Shown here: one piece after another, positions 53,561-63,100 of the stretch
How the letters are laid out: the number at the start of each line of letters is the position of its first letter
How positions within the stretch are numbered: the stretch's first letter is position 1
From: Bacteroidota bacterium
GTDB taxonomy: Bacteria > Bacteroidota > Bacteroidia > Flavobacteriales > Flavobacteriaceae
NCBI GenBank assembly: GCA_018267095.1
Contig: JAFDZC010000018.1
Location: 434,001-498,000 of the forward strand
DNA length: 64,000 nt
Direction of reading: 5' to 3'
Notes under the pieces: model-generated
Database searches by the model: none
The model's input: the letters and a program-made list of their open reading frames with translations, nothing else
Told to the model about the DNA's origin: nothing
Made by a program: the position numbers and the translations under genes

Positions 53561-54844
53561 ATGAAATTGAATTTTTCTGAACCCAAAATTTTTACCGGAG
53601 GCGTTGCTATTTCTGATTGGTCAAAACTATCAGATCAGCAAAAACAAGAAGCACTTGAAAAAGATTGGTATTTGTATTATTCCTATCGCAATCCCAAAAC
53701 AGGGAAATTAGAAAGACAACCCAACATCAAGGCCGGAGCCAATCGTTTTAAAACCAAAACAGAACGATTGTCTATTCTAAAAACACTGCAACGAAATTTA
53801 TTGTTTTTGTTAGAACAAGGTTTTAGCCCGTATGCGGATAATTCAGCTTTGGAAGGGAAGTTATTGCGTAATACTTCTGCTGATAATAATAAAGAAACGG
53901 TCATTCCAATAACAATTAGTCCGATTGATCCAACCATTATTAATAAATCTTTAATAACCATTTCTGAGGCTTTTCAATTGGCATTAAAGATTAAAAAGAA
54001 TGTTTTAAGTGCTACATCATACCCTAATTTCTCTAGTAATGTAAAGCGGTTTGAGATTTGGCTCAATGAAAACGGTTTTGAAAACAAAACTATAGATGCC
54101 ATTTCCAAAAAAACAGTTATTAAGTATTTGAATGTTGTTCTAGAGAATACTAGCCCAAGAACTCGCAACAATACCCGAATTGAATTGAGTTCGCTTTTTC
54201 AAACTCTAGAGGACAACGATGTTATTGTTGAGAACTTTGTCAGAAAGATCAATGTGCTTAAAGCAAAACCAGAACGAAATAAAACCTACAGCACAGCATT
54301 ACAAGAGGAAATATACAATTACATGGCTTTAAATGATCCGCTTTTGTTGTTGTTTGTAAAGTTTATTTCATACAACTATTTGCGCCCTATTGAAGTTTGT
54401 CGCTTGAAAGTGGGTGATGTTGATTTGAAAGACCAACGATTGTTTGTTCGTGCTAAAAATGCTCCCGTTAAAATCAAAATCATACCGCAAATCTTAATTA
54501 AAGACTTACCTGATTTGTCAAAATTGAATCCTAACGATTATTTGTTTACACCAACCGTTATTGGAGGAGAGTGGAACACCTCAGAAAACGATAAACGCGA
54601 TTATTTTTCTAAACGCTTTAAAAAAGTAAAAGACCACTTTAAACTCGGGACAGACTATGGTTTGTATAGTTTTAGACATACGTTTATCACTAAATTGTAT
54701 AATGAGTTTGCTAAAGTCATGACACCATTTGAAGCCAAAAGTAAATTAATGCTCATTACTGGTCACAATACAATGGATGCCTTAGAGAAATATTTGAGAG
54801 ATATTGATGCAGTTTTACCGGAGGATTATTCGGGGTATTTGTGA
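53561..54844 (+). CDS. Tyrosine recombinase (site-specific integrase)
   Basis: The protein of 427 residues (from ATG 53561) is a phage/ICE-type tyrosine recombinase. It has an N-terminal arm-binding region, a SAM-like core-binding domain (about 130-220) and a catalytic domain. The catalytic residues are visible: arginine in LRPIEVCRL, the lysine region RLFVRAKNAPVKIKI, the HxxR motif written as YSFRHTFITKL, histidine in ITGHNTMDALEKY and the nucleophilic tyrosine in that same motif. Longer starts (GTG 53483, ATG 53504) lie in the tRNA terminator. It presumably integrates the island into tRNA-fMet. Confidence 0.9.
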   Translation: MKLNFSEPKIFTGGVAISDWSKLSDQQKQEALEKDWYLYYSYRNPKTGKLERQPNIKAGANRFKTKTERLSILKTLQRNLLFLLEQGFSPYADNSALEGKLLRNTSADNNKETVIPITISPIDPTIINKSLITISEAFQLALKIKKNVLSATSYPNFSSNVKRFEIWLNENGFENKTIDAISKKTVIKYLNVVLENTSPRTRNNTRIELSSLFQTLEDNDVIVENFVRKINVLKAKPERNKTYSTALQEEIYNYMALNDPLLLLFVKFISYNYLRPIEVCRLKVGDVDLKDQRLFVRAKNAPVKIKIIPQILIKDLPDLSKLNPNDYLFTPTVIGGEWNTSENDKRDYFSKRFKKVKDHFKLGTDYGLYSFRHTFITKLYNEFAKVMTPFEAKSKLMLITGHNTMDALEKYLRDIDAVLPEDYSGYL

Positions 54845-54966
54845 GAAAAATAAATTTCATGAGAATTTATTTTCTGTTACGGATATAAGAGGAATTTTAT
54901 TATATTAGCAATAATTCAAATCCCACCAGCTTTAATTTTTACTCATAATCTGTTTCAAAGGGACGG

Positions 54967-55737
54967 ATGATTTTCTTATTGTTTATGATAATAAAAAAGC
55001 TTCTTAGAAAGATTTTAATTGCGGATTTGCCTGAAGAGAGCCTTGGTCATAATGTTCTCTGTCATCAGTGGCAAAACGCAGCTGACATATGGAATAATCA
55101 AAATAATGGAAAATCTGACTCAATTGGTGTTGAAAGAATACTCAAATTAGTACTTATATTATCTCAGTTTTTTTTTCTAGGAATATACTTTAGAGCAATT
55201 TTCGGAAAATATGGTAAACTCCACAAACATCTAGGAGTTGAACTGCATGTCGTTCTAAAATTAATTTCATCAATCACTATACTATATTTTGGTATTTACA
55301 ATTCAACTACGTCAATTTATGGAGTCCATATAATTAAGTTTTGGTGTTATTGGATGATATTTGAAACTCTATTTTACACAGGCAACTTAGTTTTCAGTGA
55401 GGAAGTTTTTGCTAAACCATATTCTAATAAAAGGAACCTAATTTTAATAGTTATTGACTACATAACTTTAAACCTTGATTTTGCCAACCTTTATTTAATA
55501 AAAAGAGCTATTCATCAAAGTTTACATCGTGACACCATTGAAATTGTATCTAACGCCTATGATGCAGTTTATTTTAGCTTTATTAGTTCATTAACTATCG
55601 GATACGGTGATATTACTCCAACTCATGAAGGTAGGAGTTTAGTGGTATTTCAAAGTATAACAATGTTGGTTTTTGGAGTACTTTTTTTAAACTTTTATTT
55701 GTCTAGAGCTAATGATAGCATCGGTAGCAGGAAATGA
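54967..55737 (+). CDS. Predicted potassium channel protein
   Basis: The 256-residue protein has four or five membrane segments (about residues 58-78, 95-110, 120-143, 158-178 and 225-245) and a pore loop just before the last one. The pore contains the selectivity filter TIGYGD (210-215) in SFISSLTIGYGDITPT, a standard K+ channel filter with T-I in place of T-V. There is no cytoplasmic RCK or cyclic-nucleotide domain, since the protein ends soon after the last helix. An alternative start is the ATG at 54985. It stands 33 bases before the SIR2 gene as the first gene of the operon. In a defence context, an ion channel often acts as the membrane-disrupting effector; here that is inference. Confidence 0.85.
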   Translation: MIFLLFMIIKKLLRKILIADLPEESLGHNVLCHQWQNAADIWNNQNNGKSDSIGVERILKLVLILSQFFFLGIYFRAIFGKYGKLHKHLGVELHVVLKLISSITILYFGIYNSTTSIYGVHIIKFWCYWMIFETLFYTGNLVFSEEVFAKPYSNKRNLILIVIDYITLNLDFANLYLIKRAIHQSLHRDTIEIVSNAYDAVYFSFISSLTIGYGDITPTHEGRSLVVFQSITMLVFGVLFLNFYLSRANDSIGSRK

Positions 55738-55770
55738 ATAGTAAGAAAATTAACAATAAAAGATAATCAA

Positions 55771-57069
55771 ATGAAAGTACTTCATGACCCGTCAGAATAT
55801 ATAAGAGGAATTCAACAAATACTTATCTCTGATAAAAAGAGAATTGGGTTTCTATTTGGTGCTGGAAGTTCACTTTCGAGAAAAAGCGAAAAGTCACTTA
55901 CAGTGCCCGCAATTGGTCAAATGACTACTGATATTGTAAAAACAGCGGGAGAATTAGAAGGAAAGTATAAAACCGCACTTGAAGAGATAAGGATAGAAAT
56001 AGGTGAGCAAAATTTCAATATAGAAACAATTTTATCTAACCTTGAACAAAAAGCAAGTTTTATAGGCGGTGGAACATTAAACACTTTGCAAAAGGAAGAT
56101 TTCGAAAATCTCATAGTCGAGATTAAAAAGAATGTTAGAAAAATGGTTAGCGTCCACAAAATTGAAGAAACAAAAATCGCAACTAAAGATATTGTAAGTG
56201 AGTTGGTTCAGACTGATTTTGCTAACTGGATAGGTCAAGCGGAAAGAAAATATCCGATTGAAATATTTACTACAAATTATGACTTCCTTTTTGAACTTGG
56301 TTTAGAACACAAAGAAATTCCATACTATGATGGATTTTGTGGCAGTCTTAGACCTTTTTTCAATCCTGAATCTGTCGAAGATTTTGAGTTTTTGGCAAAG
56401 CAAACAAAGCTTTGGAAGATACACGGTTCTTTAGGTTGGCATTTTGACAAAGACACAGAGAAGATATTAAGAGTAAACCCTGATGATGATGATATTTTAA
56501 TCTATCCATCCTCATTAAAATATAAAGATTCAAAAAAACAGCCGTATGAAAGTTTACTTGATAGGTTATCAAATTTTTTAAAAAAAGACGATTCAATCCT
56601 TATTACCTGCGGTTATTCTTGGGGAGACGAGCATATTAATTCAAGAATTATTTCAGCTTTAAAAACCAATACAACATCCCACGTCATTGGATTGATTTAC
56701 GACAAATACAAAAATAAGGATGAGAAATTCGAGTATTCACTAACCCCTGAGAGCAAACTTTCTGAACTGGCAAAAAGCAATTCAAAAATTTCAATTTATG
56801 GAGGGAGAAACGCCATCATAGGATGCAATTATGGTGAATGGTGTTTAAGAACTGAACCGAGTAAAGAAGATACTGTAAATGTGGTCTTATATTTTGATGA
56901 AGATGGTCCAACAGATTCAGAGGAATTGAATAAAGAATTTAAAGGAACAGAAAAATGGACTGGAAATGGAGAGTTTATTTTGCCAGATTTTAGCAAACTC
57001 GTTAAGTTTTTGAATGCTATGATTAGCGACAATGAAATCAAAAAAATTGGAGCAAATGTCAAAAAATAA
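55771..57069 (+). CDS. SIR2-family NADase-like defence protein
   Basis: The 432-residue protein has a SIR2-like Rossmann domain with FLFGAGSSLS (residues 27-36), TTNYDFLFE (N169 of the NAD site) and KIHGSLGW (H218). The C-terminal half (GYSWGDEHINSRIISAL) is typical of the SIR2_2 group found in anti-phage systems (ThsA, Dsr, SIR2-HerA). In these the asparagine and histidine cleave NAD+ on phage infection and stop cell growth. Both are present here, so NADase activity is likely. The stop overlaps the HerA start by 14 bases, which indicates coupled synthesis as in known SIR2-HerA pairs. Confidence 0.88.
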   Translation: MKVLHDPSEYIRGIQQILISDKKRIGFLFGAGSSLSRKSEKSLTVPAIGQMTTDIVKTAGELEGKYKTALEEIRIEIGEQNFNIETILSNLEQKASFIGGGTLNTLQKEDFENLIVEIKKNVRKMVSVHKIEETKIATKDIVSELVQTDFANWIGQAERKYPIEIFTTNYDFLFELGLEHKEIPYYDGFCGSLRPFFNPESVEDFEFLAKQTKLWKIHGSLGWHFDKDTEKILRVNPDDDDILIYPSSLKYKDSKKQPYESLLDRLSNFLKKDDSILITCGYSWGDEHINSRIISALKTNTTSHVIGLIYDKYKNKDEKFEYSLTPESKLSELAKSNSKISIYGGRNAIIGCNYGEWCLRTEPSKEDTVNVVLYFDEDGPTDSEELNKEFKGTEKWTGNGEFILPDFSKLVKFLNAMISDNEIKKIGANVKK

Positions 57070-58843
57070 AATTACAGAAATAGGGGAAATTGATAGTATT
57101 AGCGGGAACAATATTTCCGTCAAGCTTTTTGATAATATTAAGTCAAATATGCCTGTTATTGACGGTGTTGTCTATAGAGTTGGTCAGATTGGTTCTTTCG
57201 TAAGAATTCCTTTGGGATATGCTAATTTATATGGCATTGTAACTCAAATTGGTTCGGGGGCGATACCTGATAGTTTAAAAGAAATCTATTACAAAGATTA
57301 TGATTCTTTTAAAAATACGAGTTGGATAAATATTGTTCTAGCAGGTGAACAAGTTGGTAAGAGATTCGAAAGAGGTATAACCCAATATCCAACAACTGGC
57401 GACAAAGTTCATTTAGTTACAATAAACGATTTAAACATTATTTACGGTGGGTATGAAGATTCCAATTCAATTACCGTTGGAAATATAAGCGTCTCTGAAA
57501 GTCTTGATGCAAAAATTGATCTAGATAAACTCATCTCAAGACATTGTGCTATAGTAGGTTCCACAGGTAGTGGTAAATCCAATTCAGTTTCAGTCTTACT
57601 TGAGTCAATCGCAAAAAGAAATTTTCCAAGTTCAAGAATATTAGTAATTGACCCACACGGCGAGTACAATGATGCTCTTTCAAAACATTCCAGAGTTATT
57701 GAAACCAATTCAAAAGAAGTTGAAAATAAACTATATATACCTTTTTGGGCATTACCTTTCAATGAATTAATGAAAATGTTTTCGGGGACTATTTCAGATG
57801 CCAATAGGGAATATATTAGAGAAAAAGTTGTAGAAGCTAAAATTGCTAGTGCAAATGAAAACAAATTAGATGTTCCGAAAGAAAGCATTACAGCTGATTC
57901 CCCAATTCCTTTTAGTATCAAACAGCTTTGGTTTGAGCTAGATGATTTCGAAAGACAAACATATCTTGAAAGAGCTAAACCTGAAACTATTACTGAAAAA
58001 ATACAAATTGGTGATGCCGATAAATTGAAATCAAATTTGTATCAACCTGCAAGTGCTGGTGGTGGTAGTCCTTTTTTAAATAATCAAGCAAAAGGCATTT
58101 TGGGTTTTTTAGATAGTGTAAGAAATCGACTTAATGATTCGAGTTATAATTTTCTATTCAATCCAGGAGATTTTACACCAAATCTACGAGGGAAAATACA
58201 ATCAGATATTGATAGTTTGTTTATCGATTGGTTAGGAAACCCATTACCCATTACCATTTTAGATTTATCAGGAATTCCGAGTGAGATAATGTCTTCAATT
58301 TCAGGAACACTTTTAAAAATAATCTATGATGGTTTATTTTGGGGAGTTAATACTAAAGTTGGAGGGAAAAACCAACCCTTGTTAATTGTTCTCGAGGAAG
58401 CGCATAGTTACTTAAAGGCAGGAGAAGACTCAATATCTTCAAGAACTGTTCAAATGATTGCAAAAGAAGGAAGAAAATACGGTGTTGGATTGTTACTTGT
58501 AACTCAAAGACCTTCTGAATTAGATGAGACCGTTCTTAGTCAATGTGGGACAATGATAGCTTTGAGGATGAACAATTCTAAAGACAGAGGGCATATAAGG
58601 TCTGCCGTACAAGACGAATTGCAAAGTATGGTTGATTTACTTCCAAGCTTGAGAACAGGGGAAGCATTAATTTCAGGAGAAGCAGTAAAAATACCTTCAA
58701 GAGTTAAATTCTTTAAAATATCTAATGCTCCAAAAAGCTCTGATCCAAAAGCTTCGGAAAAATGGCTTCAAACAATTGAGAATACTGAAACCGAATACAA
58801 AAGCCTTTTAAAATCTTGGCGAAATAAAAATTATAAATTATGA
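57056..58843 (+). CDS. HerA-family hexameric ATPase
   Basis: The 595-residue protein from ATG 57056 has an N-terminal HAS-barrel-like region (about 1-150), then a P-loop ATPase with Walker A GSTGSGKS (168-175), an IDPHGEY motif and Walker B LIVLEEAHSYL (E447, E448), followed by LLVTQRPSELDETVLSQC and the C-terminal arginine region. This is the HerA/DUF87 family of hexameric translocases. In SIR2-HerA systems a HerA hexamer assembles with SIR2 and is needed for defence. The frame also has an ATG at 57032, inside the SIR2 gene; 57056 has a GGAG sequence at the right distance and is preferred. The KTSC gene overlaps its stop by four bases. Confidence 0.92.
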   Translation: MSKNKITEIGEIDSISGNNISVKLFDNIKSNMPVIDGVVYRVGQIGSFVRIPLGYANLYGIVTQIGSGAIPDSLKEIYYKDYDSFKNTSWINIVLAGEQVGKRFERGITQYPTTGDKVHLVTINDLNIIYGGYEDSNSITVGNISVSESLDAKIDLDKLISRHCAIVGSTGSGKSNSVSVLLESIAKRNFPSSRILVIDPHGEYNDALSKHSRVIETNSKEVENKLYIPFWALPFNELMKMFSGTISDANREYIREKVVEAKIASANENKLDVPKESITADSPIPFSIKQLWFELDDFERQTYLERAKPETITEKIQIGDADKLKSNLYQPASAGGGSPFLNNQAKGILGFLDSVRNRLNDSSYNFLFNPGDFTPNLRGKIQSDIDSLFIDWLGNPLPITILDLSGIPSEIMSSISGTLLKIIYDGLFWGVNTKVGGKNQPLLIVLEEAHSYLKAGEDSISSRTVQMIAKEGRKYGVGLLLVTQRPSELDETVLSQCGTMIALRMNNSKDRGHIRSAVQDELQSMVDLLPSLRTGEALISGEAVKIPSRVKFFKISNAPKSSDPKASEKWLQTIENTETEYKSLLKSWRNKNYKL

Positions 58844-59061
58844 GTGTACCAGAAATGATTCCAGTAAGTTCTTCCAATATTGAAAGTATTGGTTATGACG
58901 AGCAAAACGAACAAGTTTATGTAAGATTCCTTAATGGAAGTCTTTATGTTTATAAAGGTGTTCCTTTGCGCGAATTTGAAGATTTACTAAATGCTCCTTC
59001 ATTAGGGTCGTATCTTCATAGAAACTATAAAAATGTTTATCCCTATGAAAGAATCGGGTAA
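58840..59061 (+). CDS. KTSC domain small protein
   Basis: The 73-residue protein is a single KTSC domain, a small domain first seen at the C terminus of lysyl-tRNA synthetases. The pattern SSNIESIGYDEQNEQVYVRF, then NGSLYVYKGVPLREFEDLLNA and GSYLHRNYKNVYPYE is well preserved. KTSC domains occur alone or fused in mobile elements and are thought to bind nucleic acid. The gene starts within the HerA stop (ATGA, four-base overlap) and its 3' end overlaps the next gene, so it is an integral part of the operon, not a stray frame. Its role in the system is unknown. Confidence 0.82.
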   Translation: MSVPEMIPVSSSNIESIGYDEQNEQVYVRFLNGSLYVYKGVPLREFEDLLNAPSLGSYLHRNYKNVYPYERIG

Positions 59062-60091
59062 AGATTTAATAAAAATCAACCAACAACTCAAACGAGTCGA
59101 AATCAAAGAATTCGAAATCGAAAATCAAATCGTTTTTAATTATTTTGACAATCTTCCTGCAAACGAAAGAGATGATAAATTGCTTAAAGCTATTTATATA
59201 GGCGTGTTGGCGCTCATGGAAGATCGGATTTCAGCTTTTCTTGCCAAAACGAATAATGAGTTAGGAACAGAATTAGAAAGTCTGAAGATGATTTTCGAAA
59301 TGAAAAAAGAATTGTTCTACAAATCCACCATAAAAGGAAGTTTGGCAGAAGAAGATATTGCTGAGTATCTAAACAATTTTTTTATCGAAAAACGTATAAA
59401 AGACAGGGCGTTTCTTACCGGAAACACATCTGGAAATTTACCAAGAAATAAAACAGGTGATATCATTTGCGAAGTCAATAGTTTACCTGATTTAAGGATT
59501 GCAATTGAATGTAAGTTTGATAAAAGCATCCGTTTAGGGGATATCGAAACGAAAGAAATATTTACCCGTAAAACCGATACAGCATGGAGTCAACTTTTGG
59601 AAGCGCAAGCTAACCGCGACGCAAAGGTCAGCTTAATTGTTTTTGATATTTCATTAGTTGACAATTCAATTTTGAAAGTATTTGATAATGTAGGTTATAT
59701 TCACGGAGTCGGTTTTGTAGCGATTATTGACTCTCAAAAAGGGAATTATTCTAATCTTGCGATTGCCTATATGTTAGCTCGGGATATTGCTGTGAACGCA
59801 AAAGTTATTGATATTGACAAAGACGTTTTGGCTATGATGGTTAACAGGATTATTAAAGACATCAATGAGATTCTTTCTATAAAGACATTAGTAACTCAAA
59901 ACATCGACAACAATAAAGCAATACTGAAACAGCTAGAAAAATCAGTTCTTTTAATGGAATTCAATCAAGAATATTTGAAACGCTTTTTAAGTCAAGGAAC
60001 TTTAACCAAAAAAGATTTAATGGATTTTTATATGGGTGAGGATATCAAAGACAGGTTTAAGGTTATTGAAAAAGACATAGACCAGCTATAA
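59045..60091 (+). CDS. Predicted PD-(D/E)XK nuclease
   Basis: The product has 348 residues from ATG 59045 (an alternative ATG at 59033 adds four). An N-terminal helical, coiled-coil-like region leads to a nuclease-like core. Counted from 59033, an acidic helix GSLAEEDIAEYL (E106, E107), then TGDI (D143), then IAIECKFD (E159, K161) follow the order of the PD-(D/E)XK superfamily, and TAWSQLLEAQANRDAKVSLIVF continues that fold. A second helical region forms the C terminus. I do not recognise a named family. The gene overlaps KTSC and is followed by the helicase after 28 bases. DNA cleavage is predicted, not shown. Confidence 0.72.
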   Translation: MKESGKDLIKINQQLKRVEIKEFEIENQIVFNYFDNLPANERDDKLLKAIYIGVLALMEDRISAFLAKTNNELGTELESLKMIFEMKKELFYKSTIKGSLAEEDIAEYLNNFFIEKRIKDRAFLTGNTSGNLPRNKTGDIICEVNSLPDLRIAIECKFDKSIRLGDIETKEIFTRKTDTAWSQLLEAQANRDAKVSLIVFDISLVDNSILKVFDNVGYIHGVGFVAIIDSQKGNYSNLAIAYMLARDIAVNAKVIDIDKDVLAMMVNRIIKDINEILSIKTLVTQNIDNNKAILKQLEKSVLLMEFNQEYLKRFLSQGTLTKKDLMDFYMGEDIKDRFKVIEKDIDQL

Positions 60092-60119
60092 CTGTTTTTT
60101 AATACAATTTTAACGAATA

Positions 60120-63100
60120 ATGGAATTAACAGGTAAACTTTTAACAGAACTTCAAAGAAGGTTAAAAATAGGTAACCGCAGAGGAGTTCATTTGAATGCA
60201 ATTCCGGCAAATTCTCGCTATAAGTTTGATTTGAATAGACTTGCTAGTATTGATAAAAACTTACCCAATAGTTTCTTAGATGCTTTACTTACCGAACTAC
60301 CGTTAAAGTTTAGAATTAGTTGGAAAGACAATGTTCCTGATTTGAATTCGCTTTTTGAGGAGGATCAATCTCAACTTGTTAAAATAACGAAGGCATTTGA
60401 AAACCTTATTAACCAAACGGAAGTGATAGAGTCAGAAAAAGGAATAAATACTTTCGGGTTTGGTTTTCCCATTTTGGTTAGAAGAGACAAAGCAGATAAC
60501 AAATTAACTGTAGCTCCGATATTAATCTGGTCTTTGAGGATAAAAAGAACTAAAGAGTTTAATACTTGGGAAATATTAAGAAACGAAGAGGATCCTATTT
60601 ATGTGAATGAGGTTTTAATTAATCATTTACAAAGTGATATCGGCATTGAGATAGAACAAATCCCTCAAGAAATGTTGGATGATGGTTTAATCAGCAAAGA
60701 GGAACTTATTGAAATTTGTTCAAAATTAATTAGAGCCGTCAACACTATTTCCCCAGAAGACATAGAAGACACTTTAAAGAAAAAGTTAGTTAATATCGTT
60801 TCAATAGGAGATAAAGCACACTATGAAAAGTTACCATTGAATCCTTCAAATTCATTTATTGATTTTGGAGGGTTGTTTTCAATATATGAAGTTCAAAAGC
60901 AAAATATAATCAACGATTATAACAACCTCATGGAACTCGAGAGTATGCGAATCAATCTTGAGGATATGAATGAGCATCATTTTCAGTCTATATCTTCGAT
61001 TGAAACCGATCCAACACAACAAAGTATTCTTCATTCGTTGGAATCAACAAGAAATATTTTGATTCAAGGCCCTCCGGGAACTGGCAAGAGTCAAACACTT
61101 ACCGCCGTTTTAATCAATGCCCTAGAAAATAATAAAAAAACAATCGTTGTTTGTGAAAAGAGAACCGCTTTGGAAGTGTTGCACAACGCCTTAATTGAAA
61201 AGGGATTAAACTATCATTGTGTTTTAATTCGAGATATTATAAAAGACAGGAAAACGGTTGTAGATTCAGTAAGGGATAGAGTCGATAACTCAGAATATAA
61301 GCGATATCGGTACAATTATTCCAAAGAGTCTTTAGACAATATAATAAATAAAGCCAAAAATCTAATACAGAGTATCAATAAGAAGCATCAAAAAATCGGG
61401 GAGGAAATCTTTGGCGATAAAAATTGGACAAAAATTGTTGGAAAGTTATTGAAAGAGCAAAAGAATTTCAATAACGAAGTTAACTTGAACATTGACAAAA
61501 ATAGGTTTGAGTACAACACTCAAGAGTTAAATACGTTGCTTGATTTATTACAAAGGGGGCAGTTCCTTTATGAAAGTTATTTGCCGATATCTTCAAGGTC
61601 GTTCTTAAATTCTTCAAAGTTTATGAGCGATAACCCTTATTTGATTGAGCAGAAAATCAACGAAGATTTTGATTTTTATTCATTTCAACTTAGCGAAGTT
61701 AAAAAACTTCATGAGCAAGTCTCTTCGGAATTTTATGAAAATAGAAAGTCAGCGTTTGGACGGCAACTCGATAGAGTTAACAATATTATTGATTCAATTA
61801 GTATTGTATTTCAAAAAAATGAGCAGAATGAAGATTTAATTAATGAATCAAGAATCAACAGTTTTTTCTACAAGATAACTTCATTGTTTTCAGGCATCAA
61901 AAAGGAAACGATATCTGATTACAAAAAGTTGCAGTTTTTATTTTCACAGTTAGAAAATGAAATGCAGCTTTCAAAAGATTTACCTTCAATACGTTTTGAT
62001 GGCAATTTACTTACGAAGAAAAAAGAATTTAGTGACTGTATTAACAATATTGAAATAACAAAATCGCAATTTGAAATCACAATTCAAAATGAGTTCAAGA
62101 AAATAGATCTACTACAATCAGATTTAAACGAATTTGACTTAAAAAGTTTACCCCGTTTGAAAGAGAAGCTATTTGCTCTAGAAGACAAAATCAAGAATGA
62201 CAATTGGGTAAATGAGAAAATTGAACTTAGTGAATTTGACAACTTCTTGAATAACGTTACAGATTTAATTCATCATAAAAAAGAGTATTTCAATACCGAT
62301 TATGATTTATTTACTATTGAATTTAAATGGTTTCAATTTTATAATTCTCTATCTGAGATTAACAAATCAATTGTTGACGAATTAAAGTCTAAATCCAATT
62401 GGAGTAAAACTTTTATGGTTTTTTACCTTAACTCAATGCTTGTTAATTCGGCTAGTTTGGATTTACCCACCAATGATGAAGAACATAAAGAGCTTGACTT
62501 AGCTTTGAATTCAATTGAGAGCGAACAATTCAAATTCATCAGAGAGTTTTGGTTTTCAAAACAAATCGATTTGACACGAGAATTCGAACAAAGGAATACT
62601 AACCTTTCAGTTGAAAATCTCTATAATAAAAGAAGTAGCAACAGATTTAAAAGGCTTTCTCTGAGACAAATTGTTCAGTATGATGCTGACTTATTTACCA
62701 ATTTCTTTCCGATTATTTTGACCTCTCCTGACGTAGCAAGTAATCTTTTTAAAGGGATGAATGGGTATTTTGATATTGTGATGTTTGACGAGGCGAGCCA
62801 GCTTAGACTTGAAGATAACTTGCCAGCAATCTTGAAAGGCAAACAAATCGTCATTGCAGGTGACGAACATCAAATGCCTCCATCCAGTTATTTTAGTAAG
62901 ATGTTTGATGGTTCTATCGAAGATGAAGAAGATATTGAAGAAGAAGAAATTGTTGTAGACAGAGACAATATGTTGCTTTCTTGTGAATCATTACTTGATT
63001 TTGCATCGGAACTTAACTTTCAAAAAAAACATTTAGATTTTCACTATCGTTCGCGACATCCTTTTTTGATCGACTTTTCAAACTTTGCTTTTTACAATCA

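Noticed and set aside
55771-57069. Thoeris ThsA as an identity for the SIR2 protein
   Set aside because: No SLOG/STALD domain follows the SIR2 domain and no TIR gene is nearby. HerA overlaps it, as in SIR2-HerA pairs.
61645-61839. Separate 64-codon protein within the helicase region
   Set aside because: It is a frame-shifted shadow. The helicase frame reads through this stretch without a stop.
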